Shown: one piece after another, positions 16,228 through 23,232 of the stretch
Layout: each line of letters begins with the position of its first letter
Numbering within the stretch: the stretch's first letter is position 1
Origin: Leucobacter sp. cx-328
GTDB lineage: Bacteria; Actinomycetota; Actinomycetes; Actinomycetales; Microbacteriaceae
DNA length: 64,000 nt
Direction of reading: 5' to 3'
Assembly: GCF_014530035.1 (NCBI RefSeq)
Contig: NZ_JACVMX010000011.1
Location: 40,825 to 104,824, forward strand
Made by a program: the position numbers and the translations under genes
Notes under the pieces: model-generated
Seen by the model: the letters and a program-made list of their open reading frames with translations, nothing else
Database searches by the model: none
Told to the model about the DNA's origin: nothing

Positions 16228-17118
16228 TCACACATTTGCCACGGAACCCGCCTGCTGGAGCTCTTTGCTCCGCCGCCACGCCTGGAGCCTTACCCCCACA
16301 AGGCCATGCCGCGGGCTAAACAAATACACCAGCCCGAACACGACTCCCTGCGCAAGCACCACCATGCCACCAGAAGCAGTGTCAAGGTAATAGCTCGTAT
16401 ACAACCCCACCACTGCGCACACTGCGGAAATCAGCGGCGCGATAACGAGCATTCGTCCGAAACGATCCGTCAGCAGATAGGCAGTTGCGCCAGGAATGAT
16501 CAACATCGCTACCACGAGCACCACGCCGACCGCTTGCAGCGCAACCACCGATGTCACAGCAAGCAGTCCCAACAGCACCGCACCGAGCAAACGCGGATTC
16601 AGCCCAATTGCGTACGCGTGCGTAGGGTCAAACGCGTAGAGCGTGAAGTCACGTCGTTTCACTACCAACACCACCAGTGCGAGCGCACCCAGCACGAAGA
16701 TCTGCACGAGATCCTGACTCGATACTCCAAGGAGATTGCCGAAGATAATGTGATTCAAATCAGTGTTGGACGGTGTCACCGAGATCAGTACCAGCCCAAG
16801 CGCGAAGAGCGTCGTGAACACAATCCCGATCGCGGCGTCCTCCTTCACCCGACTCGTGCCACGTACCGCACCAATGAGCCCCACGGCAATGAACCCAAAC
16901 ACCACAGCGCCAATCGCGAATGGCACACCAGCGATATACGCAAGCACAACCCCAGGAAGTACCGCATGCGACACAGCATCGCCCATGAGTGACCACCCGA
17001 TTAGGACCAACCAGCACGAAAGCACCGCGCACACCACAGATGCAATAAGCGTCGTTGCCAACGCCCGCACCATGAACTCATACCCAAAGGGCTCAGACAG
17101 AAAATCAATCACACTCAT
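16228..17118 (-). CDS. Metal ABC transporter permease (ZnuB/MntB family)
   Basis: A 296-residue permease with 8-9 hydrophobic helices. The family motif is present: GWSLMGDAVSHAVLPGVVLAYIAG at about residues 41-64, and the C-terminal half has ALQAVGVVLVVAMLIIPGATAYLL. These permeases form the membrane channel of ABC-3 type importers of manganese, zinc or iron. The gene is last of three overlapping genes (binding protein, ATPase, permease), with a 4 bp overlap to the ATPase gene. The binding protein residues favour manganese or iron, so an Mn(II) role is my inference. Confidence 0.92.
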   Translation of the reverse strand: MSVIDFLSEPFGYEFMVRALATTLIASVVCAVLSCWLVLIGWSLMGDAVSHAVLPGVVLAYIAGVPFAIGAVVFGFIAVGLIGAVRGTSRVKEDAAIGIVFTTLFALGLVLISVTPSNTDLNHIIFGNLLGVSSQDLVQIFVLGALALVVLVVKRRDFTLYAFDPTHAYAIGLNPRLLGAVLLGLLAVTSVVALQAVGVVLVVAMLIIPGATAYLLTDRFGRMLVIAPLISAVCAVVGLYTSYYLDTASGGMVVLAQGVVFGLVYLFSPRHGLVGVRLQAWRRSKELQQAGSVANV

Positions 17119-17858
17119 TCGCCAACTCCTCGCCGCATGACATCCAACCCAAACGCCCGCGCCAAGTGTTCGGGGCGCAATACTTCTTCCGGAGCACCAT
17201 GCATCAGCACCTTGCGCATGAGCAACAACGCCTCGTCTGCAAGCTCTGGAAGTGCATGTAGATCATGGGTGGACACGAGCACAGTCACACCCTCGGAAGC
17301 AAGCTCCCGCAATAGCCGCGTCATCGTTGCCTCCGATCGCTTGTCGACGCCCGCAAACGGTTCGTCGAGCAACAAGACTTTCGCTTCCTGCGCGATTCCG
17401 CGAGCAACAAATGCGCGCTTCTTTTGCCCGCCAGAGAGTTGTCCGATCTGCCGATCCGCCAACTCAGTAAGCTCAACTCGCTCCAGCGCGTGAGCGACCG
17501 CCGCACGATCAGAAGCACGGGGACGTCGCGTCACCCCCATCTTTCCGTACCGGCCAGTCATGACAACTTCTCGCACCGAGAGCGGAAATGCCCAATCCAC
17601 TGCCTCACTCTGCGGCACGTACCCAACGACACCTCGTCTCCTGGCGCGAATTGGCGATTCACCGTTGATGAGCACTGTGCCGGCATCGGGCCGCACGATT
17701 CCCATGATGGTCTTGAATAGCGTCGACTTTCCCGACCCATTCATGCCGATGAGCCCGCACACGCGACCCGGTTGAATCTCGAGCTCGGCACTGTCGAGCG
17801 CAAGCACCTCACCGTAGTGCACAGTGACCCCCGAGACAGCAATTGCAGCAGTGCTCAC
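17115..17858 (-). CDS. Metal ABC transporter ATP-binding protein
   Basis: A 247-residue ABC ATPase with all key motifs: Walker A GMNGSGKSTL (about residues 38-47), Q-loop VPQSEAVDW, signature LSGGQKKRAF (about 140-149), Walker B VLLLDEPFAGVD and the H-loop in VSTHDLHAL. The Q-loop and AFVARGIAQEA stretch match the MntA/ZnuC group. It energises uptake through the adjacent permease. It overlaps the permease gene by 4 bp downstream and the binding-protein gene by 4 bp upstream, so the three are translated as one coupled operon. Confidence 0.93.
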   Translation of the reverse strand: MSTAAIAVSGVTVHYGEVLALDSAELEIQPGRVCGLIGMNGSGKSTLFKTIMGIVRPDAGTVLINGESPIRARRRGVVGYVPQSEAVDWAFPLSVREVVMTGRYGKMGVTRRPRASDRAAVAHALERVELTELADRQIGQLSGGQKKRAFVARGIAQEAKVLLLDEPFAGVDKRSEATMTRLLRELASEGVTVLVSTHDLHALPELADEALLLMRKVLMHGAPEEVLRPEHLARAFGLDVMRRGVGE

Positions 17859-18856
17859 TTGTTTGCTCCCGTCAGAGCTGCAGCGATGGTGTGCGAGTCG
17901 TGCCGAATCATGTCAAGGTACGTCGGCACGGGACCCGAAGCTTCAGACAGAGAATCGACATACAAGACCCCACCAAACTCGGCTGGTGTTGCTTCTACGA
18001 CTCGCTTCATTGGCGCAGCAGAAACCGTTGACTCGCAGAAGACCGCCGGGACATTATTCTCCTGAACGAACTCAATGGTCGAGGCGATCTGGCGCGGGGT
18101 TGCTTGCTGCTCGGCATTCACCGCCCAGATGTATTTCTCAGTGAGCCCAGCGTCGCGCGCAAGATACGAGAACGCACCTTCGCACGTCACGAGCGCCCGT
18201 TGCTCATCGGGCAATGGCGCGAGCGCCGCAATCAGATCATCCTGTACTTCCTGCAGCTCCTGCTTGTAGGCCGCCGCGTTCGTCTCATAATCTGCCGCGT
18301 GTGCCGGGTCTAGCTCTGAGAATGCTGCAACCATGTTGTCCACGTAGACCTGCACATTTGTCGGACTCATCCACGCGTGAGGATTCGGCATGCCAGCGTA
18401 CGCATCTTCGCGAATATCGATTTCGGCAATCCCTTCGCTCACAACCACGTGCGGAACATCGATGCCTGACACAAATTGTTCGAACCAGGCTTCAAGATTC
18501 ATCCCGTTGTCGAGAATGAGATCAGCCTCCGCCGCGCGTCGAATATCGCCAGGCGTGGGTTCGTAGCCGTGAATCTCGGCGCCCACCTTCGTAATCGACT
18601 CAACCCGCAAGTGCTCGCCAGCAACGTTCTCTGCAACATCTGCAAGCACCGTGAAGGTGGTCAAGACGACCGGTCGATCATCACTTTCACTGCCAGCCCC
18701 AGTGCCGGCGACATCGATATTTGCGCAGGCGGTTACGCCACCAACGAGCAGTGCGAGTGCGCAGCCCGCACCCGCCAACCGACGCCCACGGCTCAGGTGA
18801 CGGTATTGGATTTCGTTTTGGTTTTGGCCCTGGTTACGATTTCGACTTCCGAACAT
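17855..18856 (-). CDS. Metal ABC transporter substrate-binding lipoprotein (ZnuA/PsaA family)
   Basis: A 333-residue cluster A-I metal binder. Likely ligands are the His of HGYEPTPGD, the His of NPHAWMSPTNVQ, the Glu of AVFCESTVS and the Asp of LYVDSLSEASGPVPTYLDMI. Two His, one Glu and one Asp, with no His-rich loop, is the pattern of Mn/Fe binders such as PsaA; zinc binders usually have a third His. A hydrophobic stretch ending GGVTAC gives a lipobox. The start is uncertain: ATG 18856 has GAGGG 10 nt upstream, GTG 18877 has none. Before the signal helix is an odd Asn/Gln/Arg run (SRNRNQGQNQNE). It heads the metal-uptake operon; I found no clear metalloregulator box. Confidence 0.9.
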   Translation of the reverse strand: MFGSRNRNQGQNQNEIQYRHLSRGRRLAGAGCALALLVGGVTACANIDVAGTGAGSESDDRPVVLTTFTVLADVAENVAGEHLRVESITKVGAEIHGYEPTPGDIRRAAEADLILDNGMNLEAWFEQFVSGIDVPHVVVSEGIAEIDIREDAYAGMPNPHAWMSPTNVQVYVDNMVAAFSELDPAHAADYETNAAAYKQELQEVQDDLIAALAPLPDEQRALVTCEGAFSYLARDAGLTEKYIWAVNAEQQATPRQIASTIEFVQENNVPAVFCESTVSAAPMKRVVEATPAEFGGVLYVDSLSEASGPVPTYLDMIRHDSHTIAAALTGANK

Positions 18857-19291
18857 CACTTCACTGCCCTCATTCACTCGGCAAGCCCACTCAAATCAGG
18901 ATCTGTTCGAGCAAGCACCCAATCAACATCAACACTCGCAACACTAATGTTCGACGTGCCGAACTTGCAAGTCGCCAGTCTCGTATTTTCGCAAAACAAG
19001 ACTGCAAACGGTTTCTTGTAATGCCAATTTCCCTGCCACACAGGGACACCAAGAAGCCCCGGCCAAATGGCGAGGTCACCCTCTGCACCACGCCCCCCAG
19101 TTGTCAATACAGGCCTCACTAAGGATGAAAATCAGATGCTGTCTATACAACTGAACGCGAGGTAACGCACCCGCGAAGCGTAGGTGCTCCTCGGGCGTGT
19201 CGTGGCATCACGCCGGGCTTCTCTTCACACTTGGCTACGTCGCGGCAGCTTCGCCGCGGTCACCACCTTCAACATTTTGGAGCAGTACATC
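18857..19291. other. Intergenic region with a candidate structured leader
   Basis: About 435 bp between the divergent metal-uptake operon and the surface phosphodiesterase gene. It contains an imperfect palindrome at 18949-18964 (GTTCG, 6 nt, CGAAC) on the metal-operon side. On the other side are two overlapping mini-ORFs (ATG 19125 reading MKIRCCLYN and ATG 19136 reading MLSIQLNAR). A folded element at 19157-19214 consists of an outer GCGAGG/CCTCGGGC stem, an inner GCACC/GGTGC hairpin and a GGCGTG/CACGCC hairpin. No known riboswitch class is recognised. Confidence 0.45.
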
Positions 19292-21115
19292 GTGCGGAAA
19301 AAGACGGTAGTCGCGTCACTCGGCGCATTCGCATTGGGCGTCTCGGGCGTCTGTGCGGGCATCGCCCCTGCAGCCATTGCGGCCGAAACCACCGAGCCCA
19401 AGACTAAGACGCTTGTCATCGGCATCGACGGCGCCTCATTCGACGTGATGGCAAACGCAAATATGCCCAACGTGCAGGCGCTGCAGGCAGCGGGCCTCAC
19501 CTCGCCAAGCAACCTTGCGGGCAGCCCACTTGGCCCGACCGTTTCGGGTGTGGCATGGTCCTCCATCGCCACGGGCGTGTGGCCGAATAAGCACAACGTC
19601 TACGACAACAACTTCACCGCGCCGAACTACGCGCAGTACCCCGACTATCTCACCCGCACCGAGGCCGCTGCAGCTGACCGCAACAGCCTCGTCGTCGGAA
19701 CCTGGGGTCCGATCTCCAAGACCATCTTCGGCGCTGCGGTCGATGAGCGCGTTGCTGGCGGAAACGATGCCGGTACCACCGCTGCCGTTGTGGATCGCCT
19801 CACCACCGGCAACCCCGACGACATCTTCGTCCATCTCGACGAGGTGGACGGCGCTGGCCACAGCACCGGATCCAGTTCGCAGGCATATGTCACCGCCATG
19901 GAGCGAGCAGACGCACAGATCGGCGAGATGGTGCGCGCTGTCGAGGCACGTCCGACCTATGCCCAGGAGGATTGGCTCATTGTGGTCACCTCAGATCACG
20001 GCCACACTCCCACTGGCGGCCATGGCGGATCGTCGAAGCTCGAACGCAAGACCTTCGTCGTCGCGAAGGGCGCCGAGTTTGCGGCTGGCTCCTGGCGAGA
20101 CGACGTCAAGATCACCGATATCGCGCCGACGGTGCTTGCGCACAACGGCATCACCGCCGACTCCGCATGGGAACTCGATGGCCTCAACGTCGATGAGATC
20201 GTCCCCGACGACTTCGACTCGCTCCGCCCGATCTTGCAGCCCGCAGTTCAGGAGCAGGGTCCCGGCGATCGGCTCGGCTGGACCTCGCAGGCACCCGAAG
20301 GCTGGACCGTTGACAACTCGAAGATGCCCACCGGCGGAGCACCTGAGTACAGCGGTTGGACATTCATGACCGACGATTTCTTCTCAAACACTGAGCTCGG
20401 CCAGTTCCGTGAAAACAACGTGTTCTCGCGCAACGTGTTCGCCGTCGCCGACTCTGACGAGTGGGACGATGTCAATCCGAAGAGCGGCCGCAACTTCAAC
20501 TCAACGCTGCAGACTCCCGCATATGAGCTCAATGGCGCAGGCACCGTTGACCTCTCCTTCGTCTCCGACTACGCCGTCGACGGCCCACAGGGTGCGGCAG
20601 TCTGGCTACACTTCGATGCTGAGTCTGGCATTCCCCGCCAGAAGCTGATCGAGTACCCCTCGGACGGCACCCGCGAGAACCCCGTCAACAAGATCGAGAA
20701 CGAGACCATTTCGCTCCCCCGCGATGCTGCTGGCAAGCTCCCGAAGACGATGAGCGTGCACTTCTCATATGACGGCGTGAACAGTGCGTGGTGGGCAATC
20801 GACCAGGTGCGCGTGACGCAGCCGGATGCGCCCGTCACGCCCGAGCCGGAGACCCCTGGCCCCGAGACGCCCGGACCCGAGACGCCCGGCAACGGTGGCA
20901 ACACCGGCGGCGGAACCGGCGGAGCGAGCGGCACTGGCGGCGGATCCGCACCGAACGACGCCAAGCCCGGCGCAGACTCAGCTGACGCGTCACTCGCAAA
21001 CACTGGCTCAGACGCGGTCTCGGGCTGGGTCATTGGCGGATCCATTACGGCTCTGCTCGCGGGTGCTGGTGCGTTGATCGCGCAGCGGATCCGCCGAACC
21101 AACGTGGACAGCTAA
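19292..21115 (+). CDS. Sortase-anchored alkaline phosphatase superfamily phosphodiesterase
   Basis: A 607-residue surface enzyme. A signal peptide ([31 protein letters not shown]) is followed by a type I phosphodiesterase/nucleotide pyrophosphatase fold: [13 protein letters not shown] with the first metal Asp, [15 protein letters not shown] with the likely Thr nucleophile, [14 protein letters not shown], and [16 protein letters not shown] with the paired Asp-His ligands. A lectin-like beta region follows, then a Pro/Glu/Thr repeat and Gly-rich spacer, LANTG at 568-572, a helix and a basic tail, so it is wall-bound. GTG 19292 has GGAG 9 nt upstream; the longer reading lacks a Shine-Dalgarno. 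The substrate is unknown, probably an outside phosphodiester. Confidence 0.88.
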   Translation: MRKKTVVASLGAFALGVSGVCAGIAPAAIAAETTEPKTKTLVIGIDGASFDVMANANMPNVQALQAAGLTSPSNLAGSPLGPTVSGVAWSSIATGVWPNKHNVYDNNFTAPNYAQYPDYLTRTEAAAADRNSLVVGTWGPISKTIFGAAVDERVAGGNDAGTTAAVVDRLTTGNPDDIFVHLDEVDGAGHSTGSSSQAYVTAMERADAQIGEMVRAVEARPTYAQEDWLIVVTSDHGHTPTGGHGGSSKLERKTFVVAKGAEFAAGSWRDDVKITDIAPTVLAHNGITADSAWELDGLNVDEIVPDDFDSLRPILQPAVQEQGPGDRLGWTSQAPEGWTVDNSKMPTGGAPEYSGWTFMTDDFFSNTELGQFRENNVFSRNVFAVADSDEWDDVNPKSGRNFNSTLQTPAYELNGAGTVDLSFVSDYAVDGPQGAAVWLHFDAESGIPRQKLIEYPSDGTRENPVNKIENETISLPRDAAGKLPKTMSVHFSYDGVNSAWWAIDQVRVTQPDAPVTPEPETPGPETPGPETPGNGGNTGGGTGGASGTGGGSAPNDAKPGADSADASLANTGSDAVSGWVIGGSITALLAGAGALIAQRIRRTNVDS

Positions 21116-21150
21116 CACCGCTACCAGCCTCGCCGCCGGTAGTAAAAAGT

Positions 21151-21196
21151 GCCTTCGGGAAGACCAATCCCAGGGTTTCGGGCTTCCCGAAGGCAA
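21151..21196 (+). terminator. Rho-independent terminator of the phosphodiesterase gene
   Basis: GCCTTCGGGAAG (21151-21162) and CTTCCCGAAGGC (21183-21194) form a perfect 12 bp stem with a 20 nt loop, followed by AATATTTCTT. It ends the surface phosphodiesterase transcript. Confidence 0.8.
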
Positions 21197-21284
21197 TATT
21201 TCTTACGGAGGCGAAGTTGGGAGCTCGCCCCGGAGACCAAGCTGTGACTCCCCGAAGTGCGCATCGCAGACTACGATCCTTGTC

Positions 21285-22193
21285 ATGGGCAACTCACAGC
21301 ACGGCGAGCACGGAAACCACGACAACCGCCCCGAAGCGCCTCCGCAGGGCACCAATGAGGAGCGCGTGCTCCAAATCCACTGGGTTGCGCAGTCGGATCG
21401 GCCGGCTCCGATCGCCGCGGCAACTCCTGCCGAAGCGCTCGAGCTACTGAGTGCGGGAAGCCGGGCGTTCGGCTCACTCGGTTCACGCGGCGGCGTCATC
21501 AAGATGCACCTCGATCCCGAAGCGTTCGGCTTCGTGAACACCTCCGATAATGATGGCATTCTCAACCAGGAGCCTTTTGCGGCAGTGCTCAGCTGCTCCG
21601 ATGCGCGCGTCCCCATCGAGATCGCGCTCGGCCGCGGTGCCAACGATCTGTTCGTCGTTAGGGTCGCTGGCAACGTCCCAGGAGCGGCTTGCCTCGGCAG
21701 CCTCCACTACGCATCTGAGCATCTGCCCCGCGTGCAGCTCTTCTCCGTCATCGGCCATTCGCAGTGCGGAGCGGTAACGGCCGCGGTCGATGCACTGCTC
21801 AACCCCGGCATGTACCTGCCAATCGCACAGCTCGCACCGCTGCGCGAGATCGTCGACTCGATCTTCGGTAGCGTCCGGCTCGCAGCCTACGCAATCGCAC
21901 AGATCACGGGCAACGCGACTTTCATCTCAGCGGCTCACTCCCCCGAGCTACGCGAAGTACTCATCGCCGTGAGCGCCGTAGCAAACTCTGCACTCGGCGC
22001 AAACGTCGTCGCCAGAAACCTTGGCCGCGAGGCGGCGTTCGGTATTTATGACCTCGGTGAGCGTACGATCGGCTCCATGCGAGCCGACGGCTGGGAGGCG
22101 GGTCTTCGAATGGCTCCAATGACCGATGCCGACCTTACGGCAGTCATTCGCGAAGCAGCCGAGGGGCATCTCGCTGCTGCTGGATTGGCCTAA
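21285..22193 (+). CDS. Beta-class carbonic anhydrase
   Basis: A 302-residue zinc enzyme that interconverts carbon dioxide and bicarbonate. The zinc ligands and active site are visible: [15 protein letters not shown] (Cys, and the Asp-Arg pair) near residues 105-120, LFVVRVAGN, and HSQCGAV near residues 160-166 with the His and second Cys. A hydrophilic His/Asn-rich extension of about 45 residues precedes the core, making the protein longer than typical 200-230 residue members. No membrane helix or secretion signal is evident. It is a single-gene unit converging on the LuxR-type gene. Confidence 0.92.
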   Translation: MGNSQHGEHGNHDNRPEAPPQGTNEERVLQIHWVAQSDRPAPIAAATPAEALELLSAGSRAFGSLGSRGGVIKMHLDPEAFGFVNTSDNDGILNQEPFAAVLSCSDARVPIEIALGRGANDLFVVRVAGNVPGAACLGSLHYASEHLPRVQLFSVIGHSQCGAVTAAVDALLNPGMYLPIAQLAPLREIVDSIFGSVRLAAYAIAQITGNATFISAAHSPELREVLIAVSAVANSALGANVVARNLGREAAFGIYDLGERTIGSMRADGWEAGLRMAPMTDADLTAVIREAAEGHLAAAGLA

Positions 22194-22221
22194 GCCACGC
22201 GCCAGACCCCGCGCGCTGCCG

Positions 22222-23133
22222 CTACGACCCGATCCGCCCCTGCGACTGCGCGTACTTGATGCCGAGCTCGAACCGCGAGCCAACGCCAGCAGCAAGCATT
22301 GCGTCTGCCACACGGCGGCTCACGGTGCGCATGGAAAGCCCAAGGGCTTCCGCGATCCGCGCATCGGTCCAACCGAGCGACATCAGACTGAGCACGTCTG
22401 CGGCGCCGCGGGCATAGGAGTCCCACAGAATTCCAGACGACCAGTGGTCGTCGAACACACGCTGCAGTGGCGCGACAATCGAGGTACGGCGGGTAAGGAA
22501 GTAGCTCTCTTCCGAAGAGTCACCTTCGTCAGTCGACAGTACCGCTGCTGCACCGTTGTACACCGCAAATAGGAAGGGTGATGAGCGCACGCGCACCTCA
22601 ATGCCGAGCGCGGTGATGTACTCCGCGAGCGTATTGAGTGTGCCATCCGCGTCCCGCGGAGGCAGGATTAGCCGCAGTTTGAACCGGCCACTCGCCAGGA
22701 TGCTCTGGATGAGCTCTGGCTGCATATCGTTCATCCAGTTGTGCTCATCGAACTCCGGCAGATCTGGAATCACGAGGTCCATGTTGAGCTGGCCCTCTTG
22801 GTTCTCAACCAGCAGGTTGAACCAGTGCTGCCAGAACCCAGCCTGGCCATACAACACTTGCTCACCGGAGGTGAGTTCCTCGGCATGCAGCCAAACTTCG
22901 TAATAAGACAGCAGGAGCTGCAATGACTCCGCAGGGAAGTCGACTTTGCCATACTCTGGCCGCTGCAGAATGAAGTATTCGTCCTGCAGGTACCCGAGCC
23001 CCGCTTCAATTAGCCCGTCAACGATGCCGCGAAGGCGCGCGTCTTCCGGGTAGCGACGCAGGCCAAGGCGTCCAATTTCTTCATATTCCCGGTGTAGCTG
23101 AGCCGGGAGAAACTGCTTTTCATCCACGGACAA
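22222..23133 (-). CDS. LuxR-type HTH transcriptional regulator
   Basis: A 303-residue protein. The C-terminal 65 residues form a LuxR-type HTH (ADVLSLMSLGWTDARIAEALGLSMRTVSRRVADAMLAAGV). The first 230 residues are not a receiver domain; they resemble an uncharacterised regulatory domain with mixed helices and strands (EYEEIGRLGLRRYPEDARLRGIVDGLIEAGLGYL, FKLRLILPPRDADGTLNTLAEYITALGIEVRV). Thus it is a stand-alone regulator with an unknown input. It lies downstream of the two large surface-protein genes in the same direction, separated by a long palindrome, so it may control them or itself. The nucleotides before the start are AT-rich and include ACACATGTGT at 23140-23149. Confidence 0.85.
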   Translation of the reverse strand: MSVDEKQFLPAQLHREYEEIGRLGLRRYPEDARLRGIVDGLIEAGLGYLQDEYFILQRPEYGKVDFPAESLQLLLSYYEVWLHAEELTSGEQVLYGQAGFWQHWFNLLVENQEGQLNMDLVIPDLPEFDEHNWMNDMQPELIQSILASGRFKLRLILPPRDADGTLNTLAEYITALGIEVRVRSSPFLFAVYNGAAAVLSTDEGDSSEESYFLTRRTSIVAPLQRVFDDHWSSGILWDSYARGAADVLSLMSLGWTDARIAEALGLSMRTVSRRVADAMLAAGVGSRFELGIKYAQSQGRIGS

Positions 23134-23159
23134 AAATTAACACATGTGTAGCACACGGA

Positions 23160-23199
23160 ATTACGTAACGGCCGAAGAATTCTCCGGCCGTTACGTAAT
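23160..23199. repeat. 40 bp near-perfect palindrome
   Basis: The left arm ATTACGTAACGGCCG and right arm CGGCCGTTACGTAAT enclose AGAATTCT, itself a palindrome; only one of twenty pairs is mismatched. It lies between the end of the surface-protein gene and the start of the LuxR-type gene. No T-run follows on the minus strand, so it may be an operator or attachment-like site rather than an ordinary terminator. Confidence 0.75.
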
Positions 23200-23232
23200 C
23201 GCCGCCAGGATTACCCCTGGCACAGCCCTCAG

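Noticed and set aside
18874..19119. An 81-residue minus-strand open frame in the gap before the metal-binding lipoprotein
   Set aside because: It overlaps the promoter region of the metal operon and has no recognisable features or ribosome binding site.
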